36,348 nt of DNA from Terriglobia bacterium. GTDB lineage: Bacteria > Acidobacteriota > Terriglobia > Bryobacterales > Bryobacteraceae. The notes beneath the pieces were generated by a model. It made no database searches, had not been told where the DNA came from, and was given only the letters and a program-made list of their open reading frames with translations. The number at the start of each line of letters is the position of its first letter. Position 1 is the first letter of the stretch. The stretch covers positions 1 through 36,348 of the forward strand of contig JAIQFL010000083.1 in assembly GCA_020073365.1 (NCBI GenBank), read 5' to 3'. The translations under genes were made by a program, and so were the position numbers. Positions 17,005 through 27,061 of the stretch are shown here, piece after piece.

Positions 17005-17024
17005 CGCAGGCGGTTCCGCCTGCG
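17005..17024. repeat. Perfect hairpin CGCAGGCGG-TT-CCGCCTGCG
   Basis: Nine-base perfect arms with a TT loop lie between the DruA start and the ECF42 sigma stop. A T-rich run (17033-17038) follows on the plus strand nine bases later, too far for a canonical terminator. It may serve as a 3' hairpin of the ECF42 operon, or be a DruA-associated or REP-like element. Confidence 0.5.
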
Positions 17025-17039
17025 AATCCTGATTTTTTC

Positions 17040-18329
17040 TCAGTAGCGTTGGGGAGTGGCCGGCAGACCGGGGCCACATACCTCGAGCTTGCGCCGCAGG
17101 AAGCGGCGCTCCGGCTCGGAGCAGGGGCACTCCAGGGCGGCGCGAAAACAGGCCGCGGCCTCTCCGGACCGCCCCACTTCCAACAACAGGTGACCGCGCA
17201 CCGCGAGTAAAAGGTGGTAGTCGCCGAGCTTGGGGTTGCTGTCCAGCAACTCGATGGCGGCAAGCGCTTCCGCCGGACCGTGCACCTTCGCCACGGCCAC
17301 CGCGCGGTTCAACGCAACCACGGGAGACGCGTTGATGGCGAGGAGTTGATCGTACAGGCGGAGGATCGCGAGCCAATCGACGGACTGGGAATCGACGGCG
17401 CGCGCGTGGGTGGCCGCAATGGCCGCCTGAACGTGGTATTCGGAGACATCGTCGCCCACCATGGAGCGATCGAAGTGATGGAATCCGAGGCCAATCAACT
17501 GCTGGTCCCAGCGGCTGCGGTCCTGGGATTCCAACTGGACCAGGTCACCCACCTCGTCGACGCGGGCGGGCAAGCGCGCGGCCTGCAATGCCATCAAGGC
17601 GACCAGCGCATCCACGCGCGGGGTAGAGATCGAAGAGGCCGCTACCAGGCATCCGAGGCGCAGGGCCTCCATGCAGAGGTCCTGGCGGATCAGGTCCTCG
17701 CCTTCGTACGCGGCGTAGCCCTCGTTGAACATGAAGTAGAGGACATCCAGTACGGAGGCCAGGCGGTCTTTCAACTCGACGCCGCGAGGCATTTCGAAGG
17801 TTAAGCGGCCGTCGCGGATCTGGCGCTTGGCGCGCACCAGCCGCTGTGCAATGGCAGCCTCATCCGCCAGGAAGGCACGCGCAATCTCACGCACGCTGAA
17901 ACCGCCCACGGTCTTCAGGCTCAATGCCACGCTGGCATCCCGCGATAGCGCCGGATGGCAACACATGACGATCATGCGCAGCTCGTCGTCGCGAAGCTGC
18001 TCTTCTACGTCGGGGTCCTCCGGCAAGGCTGTGGCCGAGCGCGACAACTCGGCCACGATTCGTTCCGTTTTCTCACCCAGCACGCGATTCCGGCGGATGG
18101 CGTCGATGGCAACGTTGTGGGCCGCGCGGAAAAGCCATGCCGCCGCATTCTCCGGTACGCCCTGATAGGGCCATGACTGGAGGGCGCGGAGCATGGCTTC
18201 CTGCACGGCGTCTTCCGCGAGATTGAGGTGCGCCGGACCGAGCAGACGGGTGAAGTGTGCCACCATGCGGCCGGCCTGCCGCCGGAACAGGTGCTCCAGC
18301 AGAGGACCGGCCGCCGAAGATTGGGTCAT
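17040..18329 (-). CDS. ECF42-group RNA polymerase sigma factor with C-terminal extension
   Basis: A 429-aa protein. Sigma region 2 is at about 12-75 (LAEDAVQEAMLRALQSWP, AWLFRAAHNVAIDAIRR) and region 4 at about 115-175 (LSLKTVGGFSVREIARAFL, IAQRLVRAKRQI). A conserved C-terminal extension of about 240 residues (from LDVLYFMFNEGYAAYEGE to LALNRAVAVAKVHGP-type TPR-like helices) is diagnostic of ECF42 factors (DUF6596). This extension is thought to replace an anti-sigma factor in controlling activity. ECF42 genes occur with DGPF/YCII proteins, as here: the ATG overlaps the preceding stop by four bases. Intact. Confidence 0.95.
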   Translation of the reverse strand: MTQSSAAGPLLEHLFRRQAGRMVAHFTRLLGPAHLNLAEDAVQEAMLRALQSWPYQGVPENAAAWLFRAAHNVAIDAIRRNRVLGEKTERIVAELSRSATALPEDPDVEEQLRDDELRMIVMCCHPALSRDASVALSLKTVGGFSVREIARAFLADEAAIAQRLVRAKRQIRDGRLTFEMPRGVELKDRLASVLDVLYFMFNEGYAAYEGEDLIRQDLCMEALRLGCLVAASSISTPRVDALVALMALQAARLPARVDEVGDLVQLESQDRSRWDQQLIGLGFHHFDRSMVGDDVSEYHVQAAIAATHARAVDSQSVDWLAILRLYDQLLAINASPVVALNRAVAVAKVHGPAEALAAIELLDSNPKLGDYHLLLAVRGHLLLEVGRSGEAAACFRAALECPCSEPERRFLRRKLEVCGPGLPATPQRY

Positions 18330-18664
18330 GACTCCCAGATTTGGCGGACCTCCACGGTGCCGCCGTACTCCAGAGTCGGATGGTCGCGTGTGCGCTCGAC
18401 GGCTTCATCGTAATTGGCCGCCTCAATGATGTAGAAGCCTCCGAGGACCTCTTTGGATTCGCTGTAGGGCCCATCCGTGGCGCGCAGTTTGCCGTTCGAG
18501 GAGCGCATCACGCGCCCGGCGTCATGCGCCAGTCTCTGACCGCCCACGGTAAATGGCTTGTGCATCCAGGCCATGAACTTTTCCAGTGCCTTTTGCATTT
18601 CTTCCGGGCTGAGCTTTTCCCAGCCGGATGGATCGCTATGTAACAGCAGCACGAATTGTGACAT
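18326..18664 (-). CDS. YCII-related / DGPF-domain protein (ECF42 partner)
   Basis: A 112-aa small cytoplasmic protein from ATG 18664, with AGGAG about eight bases upstream; an ATG at 18679 has no comparable site. The N-terminal strand is MSQFVLLLHSDPSGWEKLS, and the conserved box ATDGPYSESKEVLGGFYIIEA is at about 62-82, the DGPF motif in a DGPY version. The ferredoxin-like fold is related to YciI. Families of this kind are the expected targets and neighbours of ECF42 sigma factors, and their chemistry is unproven. Translationally coupled to the sigma gene downstream (ATGA overlap). Confidence 0.92.
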   Translation of the reverse strand: MSQFVLLLHSDPSGWEKLSPEEMQKALEKFMAWMHKPFTVGGQRLAHDAGRVMRSSNGKLRATDGPYSESKEVLGGFYIIEAANYDEAVERTRDHPTLEYGGTVEVRQIWES

Positions 18665-18675
18665 CGTTTTTCTCC

Positions 18676-19188
18676 TCATTTTACGCGAGTGTACCGCGCA
18701 TTTTCAGTGAACTTCCGCTCACCCTTCTCGTAGAACTGCCACTCGCTGGCCATGTGACTGTTGTCAATCAGCCGTATGCGGGCGCTGTGCATATGACCGT
18801 CGGACGCGCTGGCGAGGTTGGTGGCATCGAGAAACTGAAATTCCAATTCCCCGGTTTCCGGGTTGAAGGGTCCAGCCAGCATGCGCGGCTGGTTGCCCGC
18901 CTCGCAGTAGTGCGTCAGCATCAGGCGGTCTCCATTGAAGTGGTAGACCGTCAACATGGGCGCCATCTTGTCGGACGAAAAGCGCTCCACCAGGGCGGTG
19001 CCGCCGGCGATGAGCTCGTAGCTGAGATGCGCCTTCCCCATTTCCGTATCCGCTTCCCATTCGCCCACGAGGGTTTTAAGCCGGGCGAAAGCGGCCGCGG
19101 CGTTGGTAGTTTGGCCAGGCTTGGAATCGGCGGCATAGGCCGTCGTACCAGCCAGAAGGATGGTGGCGAGCAAAAGATGTGGTTTCAA
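18676..19188 (-). CDS. DUF1579-like secreted protein
   Basis: A 170-aa protein with a Sec signal peptide (MKPHLLLATILLAGTTAYAA, cleavage near residue 19-20), followed by a lipocalin-like barrel with FARLKTLVGEWEADTEMGK, LSYELIAGGTALVERF, LTVYHFNGDRLMLTHYCEAGNQPRM and ASDGHMHSARIRLID. This pattern is typical of DUF1579-like proteins found near ECF42/YCII genes. The start codon is TTG 19188 with a strong AGGAGGGGAG site just upstream. It is the first gene of the three-gene ECF42 operon and ends 12 bases before the DGPF gene starts. Its function is not established; the surroundings suggest a periplasmic part of the response. Confidence 0.82.
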   Translation of the reverse strand: MKPHLLLATILLAGTTAYAADSKPGQTTNAAAAFARLKTLVGEWEADTEMGKAHLSYELIAGGTALVERFSSDKMAPMLTVYHFNGDRLMLTHYCEAGNQPRMLAGPFNPETGELEFQFLDATNLASASDGHMHSARIRLIDNSHMASEWQFYEKGERKFTENARYTRVK

Positions 19189-19274
19189 GGTTTTCTCCCC
19201 TCCTTGTTGCGTTTCGCAGTCTAATAACGAACGAGGGGGCGGAGAATCGACAGGAATTTGCAGAAAAAAGCGTC

Positions 19275-19369
19275 GGACAGGTCGAGGCCCTGTCGACCGT
19301 AAAGCCGACTTGGCCGGCTGACAGACGACGGAAGGCGATCGTCTGTCCCACCGGCTCGAAGACCTGTCC
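19275..19369. repeat. Multi-hairpin intergenic element
   Basis: Between the methyltransferase stop and the ECF42 operon: outer arms GGACAGGTC (19275-19283) / GACCTGTCC (19361-19369), a small internal pair GACAGG (19276-19281) / CCTGTC (19289-19294), and an inner perfect 9-base pair GACAGACGA (19320-19328) / TCGTCTGTC (19339-19347). It resembles a composite REP-type element. The outer right arm reaches the methyltransferase stop codon, so it also forms that gene's 3' end. Confidence 0.55.
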
Positions 19370-20397
19370 TATTTTGCCTGGCCCATGACCACCGTGTGCG
19401 GTCCAGTCGGCACGGGGTGCGCAGTCACGCGATCGAAGCCCGCCTGGCGGTACATGGCGGCGAGTTCGCCGAAGGTGTAAGCGTCGCCGGACGGCGTGGT
19501 CGCCAGCATCACCAGGCTGAAACCCGCGGCCATGGGTGGAGAGACGCGGTCTTCATTGGGCACGAATTCCAGCGCGGCGGCCCGGCCGCCGGCTTTCAAC
19601 GAACCATGCACCTTCCGGAGCAGCCGCACGCAAGTGGGCGCGTCGAAGTGGTGCAGGAAATTGGTGAGCAGGACGATGTCGTAGGGGCCGCCATAATCCA
19701 CCTCGAACGCGCTGCCGGCCAGAGTCTCGTATCGGCTCTCCACGCCAGCCTTGCGCGCATTGGCGGTGGCGACTTCGAGCACCGGGGCCCAATCGAGCGC
19801 CACGATGTGCGCCTGCGAATTCTGTTTGGCGACCTCGATGCCGAACAGGCCATGACCGGCGGCGATATCGAGCACCCGCACCGGACCTGCGAGCCCATCC
19901 AGGACGATGCCACCGAGCGGGCCCGCCATGGGCGCCATCATGGGCGCCATGCTGTGTGCGAACTCCACCCAGGCGGGATTCTCCGGCTCCACGCTGCCGT
20001 CTCCGGGAAGAGTGCTCTTCCCGTTGCGAACGATATCGGCCAGGCGCAAGTAGGGCTCCTGCATCAGCGGGTTGCCCAGGAAACGCGCGATCGAAGCGAC
20101 GCAGGACGGAGAGCGGGGATCCAGAAATGCCGCGCTGGTGGGAGTGTGCCGGTAGCAGCCATCCTGCTTGGCCAGGAACCCCATGATGGTCAGGTAGTCG
20201 CAAAGAATGCGGATGCCGCGCTCGGAGGCGGAACACTGCCCGGCCAGCGAGGCGACATCGCCCGGCCCTTCGCCGACGGCGCGAAACAGATCGAGTTCAA
20301 TGGCCGCGCGCAGGGCTGCGGTGCGCTGATAGCTCAGCAACGTGTCGAAGATCAGCGCGGGTGAAGGCATGGCTTGTGGGTTGGGGGCAGTTCCCAT
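19369..20397 (-). CDS. SAM-dependent O-methyltransferase-like protein
   Basis: A 342-aa protein with an N-terminal winged-helix dimerisation domain (about 10-100, LLSYQRTAALRAAIELDLF, GIRILCDYLTIMGFLAK) and a C-terminal Rossmann methyltransferase domain (about 160-335). SAM motif I is VLDIAAGHGLFGIEVA, the acidic motif II is VALDWAPV, and the later strand is DIVLLTNFLHHFD. The layout is that of small-molecule O-/C-methyltransferases of the PF16864/PF08100 plus PF00891 type. The substrate cannot be inferred: no biosynthetic genes are adjacent. ATG 20397 has AGGAG seven bases upstream. Intact single gene. Confidence 0.9.
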   Translation of the reverse strand: MGTAPNPQAMPSPALIFDTLLSYQRTAALRAAIELDLFRAVGEGPGDVASLAGQCSASERGIRILCDYLTIMGFLAKQDGCYRHTPTSAAFLDPRSPSCVASIARFLGNPLMQEPYLRLADIVRNGKSTLPGDGSVEPENPAWVEFAHSMAPMMAPMAGPLGGIVLDGLAGPVRVLDIAAGHGLFGIEVAKQNSQAHIVALDWAPVLEVATANARKAGVESRYETLAGSAFEVDYGGPYDIVLLTNFLHHFDAPTCVRLLRKVHGSLKAGGRAAALEFVPNEDRVSPPMAAGFSLVMLATTPSGDAYTFGELAAMYRQAGFDRVTAHPVPTGPHTVVMGQAK

Positions 20398-20626
20398 GTG
20401 TAGTCTCCTGAGTGAGTCGCGTTTTCGCGTCTTTAGGATTATACATCGTCGCAGCGTGCTGTCTGGGGCGAGGCAATCGAGGGAACCGCCTCAGACTGGT
20501 GTTCAACTTTCAGTTCCGGAGTTCTGGATCTACAGTGGGATGGACAGCCGACAACCTGTGCCTCTCCTGGAAAGCCTAACCTGGCTGTCGCGAACGTGCC
20601 CGCTTCGAGATGGCGCGCAAAACCAG

Positions 20627-20953
20627 CTAGGGAAACTTTTTGTGCCCCTTGTGGGCTGCACCGTATTCCTTGCGCGCGGACTCGGCAGTTTTGATATAGG
20701 TGACCGACTTTTCAAATTGTCCCTTGTCTGGGGGGCTAGATCGGTGGAATCTGTAGGCGATGGGGAAGTCCGGTTGCAGAATGAACCAGCTATCTTCTCG
20801 CAGGTATACTTGAACGTTCGATATCTTAAGCTCGTCCGAGAGGATTATAGCCAGAACACCAGCCTGAAAAGGTCCCATCGCCATCGGGGCCGGTATGAAC
20901 TTGGCATAGCATTGGAGGCTCCCATCGCTCTCTACAACAGGTACTTTTCGCTA
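20627..20953 (-). pseudogene. Fragment of a small SpoVG-like or unknown protein
   Basis: The open frame (stop TAG at 20627) runs back to a stop at 20951-20953. It reads convincingly as protein: ESDGSLQCYAKFIPAPMAMG, then PFQAGVLAIILSDELKISNV, QVYLREDSWFILQPDFPIAY, and a basic tail EYGAAHKGHKKFP. The pattern (Ala-Ile strand, acidic turn, V-x-V strand, then FILQPD) recalls SpoVG-type nucleic-acid-binding proteins, but this is weak. The only Met start (20884) cuts off part of the plausible domain, so the 5' end may be lost or frameshifted. It lies downstream of atpC on the same strand. Confidence 0.35.
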
Positions 20954-21063
20954 TGAATGGTACCGATGGCACCCCGTTGCAACTGCTGAGATTCTCACAG
21001 GATGGAGATAACGGGCCATAGCACCCTCGTTAAGTGTGTCACCTGCTGGTTCACCTGTGGCTT

Positions 21064-21480
21064 TCACGCCACACCGTGCGCCTTCTCCGCCGCGTCGATG
21101 CGGGCTTGCGCCAGCGCCAGGGCGTCCAAGTCCGCCGCTGGCTCCGCGCTGGGATCCGGGTTGAAGACCTGGTCCTGCGCGCACGAGAGATCGGCTTTGG
21201 CGCGCTCGACGTCGATCTCTTCGGCGCGCTCGGCCACGTTCGCCAGCACGCGCACGTGGTCGGGCAGCACTTCGATGAACCCGTCATGCACCGAGAGGGA
21301 ACGGCGCCGTCCGTCCGCGCTGTAGCTGAGGACGCCGGTGCCCAGTTGGCCCAACAGCGCCGCGTGGCCGGGCAGAATCCCCAGGTAGCCGTCCTTGCCG
21401 GGGATCTGCACGTCGGCCACATTCTCGCGCACCATCAGGCGCTCGGGTGTGGCGACTTCGAGCTCGATCAGGTCGGGCAT
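21064..21480 (-). CDS. atpC: ATP synthase epsilon subunit
   Basis: A 138-aa F1 central-stalk subunit that couples rotation to catalysis and can inhibit hydrolysis. The beta-sandwich is at about 1-85 (LEVATPERLMVRENVADVQI, GKDGYLGILPGHAALLGQL, VHDGFIEVLPDHVRVLA). The C-terminal helical part (ERAEEIDVERAKADL...LAQARIDAAEKA) is interrupted by an extra Pro/Asp-rich insert (FNPDPSAEPAADLD). It starts two bases after the atpD stop and is the last gene of the atp operon. Confidence 0.95.
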   Translation of the reverse strand: MPDLIELEVATPERLMVRENVADVQIPGKDGYLGILPGHAALLGQLGTGVLSYSADGRRRSLSVHDGFIEVLPDHVRVLANVAERAEEIDVERAKADLSCAQDQVFNPDPSAEPAADLDALALAQARIDAAEKAHGVA

Positions 21481-21482
21481 GG

Positions 21483-22934
21483 TCAGGCCTTGGCCAGGGC
21501 TGCGCCGCGCTCCAGCGCTTCCTCGATAGTGCCCTGCATGTAGAACGCCTGCTCGGGAATGGCGTCATGCTTACCTTCCGCGATCTCCTTGAAGCCGCGG
21601 ATGCTGTCGGCGACCTTGACGTACTTGCCCGGGGTGCCGGTGAACTGCTCGGCCACGTGAAACGGCTGCGAGAGGAAATTCTGGATCTTGCGGGCGCGCG
21701 ATACCACCAACTTGTCCTCGTCGGAAAGTTCGTCGATCCCCAGAATCGCGATGATGTCCTGGAGGTCCTTGTAACGCTGCAGGATTCCCTTCACCAATTG
21801 CGCCGTATCGTAGTGCTCCTGCCCGATGATGAGCGGATCCAGAATGCGCGACGTGGAAGCCAGCGGGTCCACCGCCGGGTAGATGCCCAGCGAGGCGATA
21901 TCGCGCGAAAGGTTGGTGGTGGCGTCCAGGTGGGCGAATGCGGTGGCCGGCGCGGGGTCGGTATAGTCGTCGGCCGGCACATAGATGGCTTGCACGGAAG
22001 TGATGGAGCCCTTATTGGTGGAGGTGATGCGCTCCTGCAACTCGCCCATTTCGGAGGCCAGATTGGGCTGGTATCCCACCGCCGAAGGCATGCGGCCGAG
22101 CAGCGCGGAGACCTCCGAACCGGCCTGGGTGAAGCGGAAAATGTTGTCGATGAACAGCAGCACGTCCTGGCCTTCTTCGTCGCGGAAGTATTCTGCGACG
22201 GTCAGGCCGGTGAGACCCACGCGCAGGCGGGCCCCGGGTGGCTCGGTCATCTGGCCGTAGATCAGCGCGCACTTGGACTTCTTATAGTCGTGCGGATCGA
22301 TGACGCCGGACTCCTGGAATTCCAGCCAGAGGTCATTGCCTTCCCTGGTGCGCTCGCCCACGCCCGCGAAGACCGAGACGCCGCCGTGCTTCATGGCGAG
22401 GTTGTTGATCAGCTCCTGGATGATGACGGTCTTACCGACGCCCGCGCCGCCGAACAACCCGATCTTGCCGCCGCGCAGGTAGGGCTCCAGCAGGTCGATG
22501 ACTTTGATGCCCGTCTCGAACATTTCGAGGCGCGTGGACTGGTCCTCGAACGAGGGCGATGGCCGGTGGATGGGGTAATGCAGCTTGGCGTTCACCGGAC
22601 CCATGTCGTCCACGGGCTGCCCGATTACGTTGAGCACGCGCCCGAGCGTTTCCGGTCCCACAGGCACTTCGACGGGCCGTCCAAGGCTGGTCGCGCGCAT
22701 TCCGCGCACCAGGCCTTCGGTGGGCTGAAGAGCGATGGTGCGTACGCGCCCTTCGCCGATGTGTTGCTGCGTCTCGCAAATGATGTCGATCGGATCGGGG
22801 ACGTTGAAGCCTTCGCTGGTAATCCGGATTGCGGTGTAAACCAGGGGAATCTGTCCCTCGGGAAACTCGCAGTCCACGGCGGGTCCGGCCACCTGGACTA
22901 CTCTGCCGACTACAACTCCGTTGGTAGTTGCCAT
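21483..22934 (-). CDS. atpD: ATP synthase beta subunit
   Basis: A 483-aa catalytic F1 subunit. The Walker A motif GGAGVGKT is at 162-169, and FVGVGERTREGND-type, LLFIDNIFRFTQAG (Walker B) and DELSDEDKLVVSRARKIQNF (DELSEED-like) motifs are present. The start ATG 22934 has AAGGA six bases upstream; an upstream extension to 23009 crosses the repeat element and is not used. Unlike the other joints of this operon, atpD is separated from atpG by about 170 bases holding a large inverted repeat. Its reading frame is intact. Confidence 0.97.
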   Translation of the reverse strand: MATTNGVVVGRVVQVAGPAVDCEFPEGQIPLVYTAIRITSEGFNVPDPIDIICETQQHIGEGRVRTIALQPTEGLVRGMRATSLGRPVEVPVGPETLGRVLNVIGQPVDDMGPVNAKLHYPIHRPSPSFEDQSTRLEMFETGIKVIDLLEPYLRGGKIGLFGGAGVGKTVIIQELINNLAMKHGGVSVFAGVGERTREGNDLWLEFQESGVIDPHDYKKSKCALIYGQMTEPPGARLRVGLTGLTVAEYFRDEEGQDVLLFIDNIFRFTQAGSEVSALLGRMPSAVGYQPNLASEMGELQERITSTNKGSITSVQAIYVPADDYTDPAPATAFAHLDATTNLSRDIASLGIYPAVDPLASTSRILDPLIIGQEHYDTAQLVKGILQRYKDLQDIIAILGIDELSDEDKLVVSRARKIQNFLSQPFHVAEQFTGTPGKYVKVADSIRGFKEIAEGKHDAIPEQAFYMQGTIEEALERGAALAKA

Positions 22935-22965
22935 TGTTAATCCTTCAAAGGCAAAAAGACAATTG

Positions 22966-23080
22966 GGCCACGAATGAACACGAATGAACACGAATAAAAC
23001 AGAACACAAAAACAGAACAAAGGGACGACAGCGACAAAGTCTTAATTCTTATTCGTGTGCATTCGTGTTCATTCGTGGCC
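22966..23080. repeat. Long inverted repeat between atpG and atpD
   Basis: The left arm 22966-22997 and right arm 23049-23080 are 32 bases each, reverse-complementary with a single mismatch, around a 51-base AC-rich loop. Each arm starts from GGCCACGAAT and contains tandem CGAATGAACA-type 10-base units. The AT-rich composition contrasts strongly with the flanking genes. It would form a large hairpin in the atp mRNA. The ATTCGTG/CACGAAT motif is, as I recall, a dispersed intergenic repeat in several phyla. Confidence 0.9.
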
Positions 23081-23102
23081 ATAAATTCTTTTTGCTTTTT
23101 TC

Positions 23103-25494
<2,392 letters not shown>

Positions 25495-25512
25495 AATTCC
25501 TTCCCGTTACGA

Positions 25513-26067
25513 TTAACCTTCCGTGCCGAGGCGGTGTTCCAGGGATGCCAGTTGCCCGCGCAGCGAACCGTCGTACACCGTGGAACCGATGCGCGCCACC
25601 ACGCCGCCGATGAGCGCTTCGTCCACCGCGAAGCGCATCCGGATACGCTTGCCTGTCAGCTTCTCCAACTGGGCATTGAGGGCGATGCGCTGGGGTTCGG
25701 TGAGCTCCCGCGCCGAGGCCACTTCCGCGCGGGCGAATCCCAGGCGCTCATCCACGATCTCCTCAAAGCTTTGGATGATTTCCGCGAGCGAGGCGATGCG
25801 GCGGCGATCGATCAGAATGAACAGGAAGTTGCGCGCGATGGGCGAGAGCTTCAGGAGGTCCACGAGGCGCCCGACCACGGCCCGCTTGCGGCCGACCGGC
25901 ACGGCGGGTGTGATCAGGGCGTTTTGCAGTTCGGGGGACGATCGGAGTACCGCTTCGAAGGCGCGCAGTTGAGCGACGGCGTCCTGCGGCCGCAGGGCGG
26001 AGCCGCCGGCGGTGACTACGTCCGCAAGGGCATTGGCGTATCGTGAGGCTACGGCAGAGAGTGTCAT
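25513..26067 (-). CDS. atpH: ATP synthase delta subunit
   Basis: A 184-aa peripheral-stalk subunit linking b subunits to alpha. The N-terminal helical domain (VASRYANALADVV, FEAVLRSSPELQNALITPAV) and C-terminal segment (ELTEPQRIALNAQLEKLTGK followed by IRMRFAVDEALIGGVVARIG) are typical. The start overlaps the atpF stop by four bases (ATGA). Confidence 0.95.
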   Translation of the reverse strand: MTLSAVASRYANALADVVTAGGSALRPQDAVAQLRAFEAVLRSSPELQNALITPAVPVGRKRAVVGRLVDLLKLSPIARNFLFILIDRRRIASLAEIIQSFEEIVDERLGFARAEVASARELTEPQRIALNAQLEKLTGKRIRMRFAVDEALIGGVVARIGSTVYDGSLRGQLASLEHRLGTEG

Positions 26068-26615
26068 TTCAGGTCGCGAACGAAGCCCCGCACCAATGCA
26101 TCCTGCGCATCCGGGGTCATGCGGGCGCGGATTTTCTGCTCCGCGAGCGCGATCGCCAGCTCCGCGGCGTGGCGTTTCAAGTCCATCCGCGCGGCCTTGC
26201 CGGCGGAGACGATCTCCTGTTCGGCATGGGCTTGAATCTTGGCGATTTCGGCCGCGGTGTGCCGTGCCAGGCGCTCGGTCTCGGCCTCCGCTTCCTTCTG
26301 CGAATGGCTGCGCAGGGACGCGATTTCGGCTTCCAGATTGGCCAGCCGGAGATCCACCGCGGCGGCCCGCTGTTCGGCTTTCTTACGCTCCTCGCCGGCC
26401 TCGGCCATGTCCTTGCGGATTTGCCTGGAACGAGCTGCAAAAAACGGCGGAGCGTGCTTGCCGATCATGTACCCGAGAGCCCCGGCGAGTACCAGGAAGT
26501 TGGCCCACTTCCACAACTGGTTGCCGCCTTCGGCCCCACCGCCCTCTTTTTCCTGGGCCCATGCGGCGATCGCCAGGAAACCGAGGAGCACCGCCAATCG
26601 TGCCAGGCGCTTCAT
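26064..26615 (-). CDS. atpF: ATP synthase b subunit with signal-peptide-like N-terminus
   Basis: A 183-aa stator subunit. It begins with an apparent signal peptide (MKRLARLAVLLGFLAIAAWA), a Gly/Glu-rich stretch, then the membrane anchor WKWANFLVLAGALGYMIGK (about 35-53), followed by a long coiled coil (FFAARSRQIRKDMAEAGEER to IRARMTPDAQDALV). Typical b subunits lack the extra N-terminal segment, but acidobacterial and some proteobacterial forms carry it. It overlaps the upstream b-type gene and the downstream atpH by four bases each. Confidence 0.92.
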   Translation of the reverse strand: MKRLARLAVLLGFLAIAAWAQEKEGGGAEGGNQLWKWANFLVLAGALGYMIGKHAPPFFAARSRQIRKDMAEAGEERKKAEQRAAAVDLRLANLEAEIASLRSHSQKEAEAETERLARHTAAEIAKIQAHAEQEIVSAGKAARMDLKRHAAELAIALAEQKIRARMTPDAQDALVRGFVRDLK

Positions 26616-27061
26616 GCGGCGCTCCGCCGCAACATGGATTCGGCAATCTGGTTGGCCAACAGGTCGCTCTCGCGCGCCAGCCCGGCCTTGGCCAGCTCCA
26701 CATCCTGGGCCAGTTGCGCCTTGGCTTCCTGGACGACGGCTTCGGCGCGCTGGCGGGCCACCGTGAGGTCCGCGCTTTCCTTCTCCTGCAACCGCTTATG
26801 GATCTGCTCCTGGGCCTGGTAGACTTCGCCGCGGGCCGCGCGTATGGCGGCTTCGTACTCGGCGGCTTTTGCGGCGGCGCGTTCCAGGCTCTCTTTGGCG
26901 AGCTTACACGCGCCCTCAGTGGCCAGATATCGCTGGTGCAACACCCTCCCCAAAGGCTTGAAGAACATGTTCTTCAGATAGAAGTGGAGCAGGACGACGA
27001 GAAAAAAGGTGGGCACCGCTTTCAGCAGTATTTCGCCTAGTTGGTGCAGCGTGGATTCCAT
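26612..27061 (-). CDS. atpF': ATP synthase b' subunit
   Basis: A 149-aa second b-type subunit: a short N-terminus, a membrane helix (about 12-30, LLKAVPTFFLVVLLHFYLKN), FFKPLGRVLHQRYLATEGA, then continuous coiled coil. Having b and b' suggests a heterodimeric stalk as in photosynthetic and some other bacteria. It is the first gene of the operon. Subunit genes a and c do not precede it and must lie elsewhere. ATG 27061 has no obvious ribosome site. Confidence 0.92.
   Translation of the reverse strand: MESTLHQLGEILLKAVPTFFLVVLLHFYLKNMFFKPLGRVLHQRYLATEGACKLAKESLERAAAKAAEYEAAIRAARGEVYQAQEQIHKRLQEKESADLTVARQRAEAVVQEAKAQLAQDVELAKAGLARESDLLANQIAESMLRRSAA

Noticed and set aside
16879..17376. N-terminal extension of the DruA frame to 17376
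   Set aside because: The extra 166 codons overlap the sigma gene antisense; the ATG at 16878 has a good ribosome site and starts the family homology.
18665..18679. Upstream ATG (18679) for the DGPF gene
   Set aside because: It overlaps the preceding stop and lacks a site, while ATG 18664 has AGGAG at proper distance and fits the family start.
21447..22940. A 497-codon plus-strand open frame
   Set aside because: Exact antisense shadow of atpD.
22971..22997. Tandem CGAATGAACA units as a CRISPR-like array
   Set aside because: Units are ten bases with no spacers, part of one inverted repeat, and there are no cas genes.
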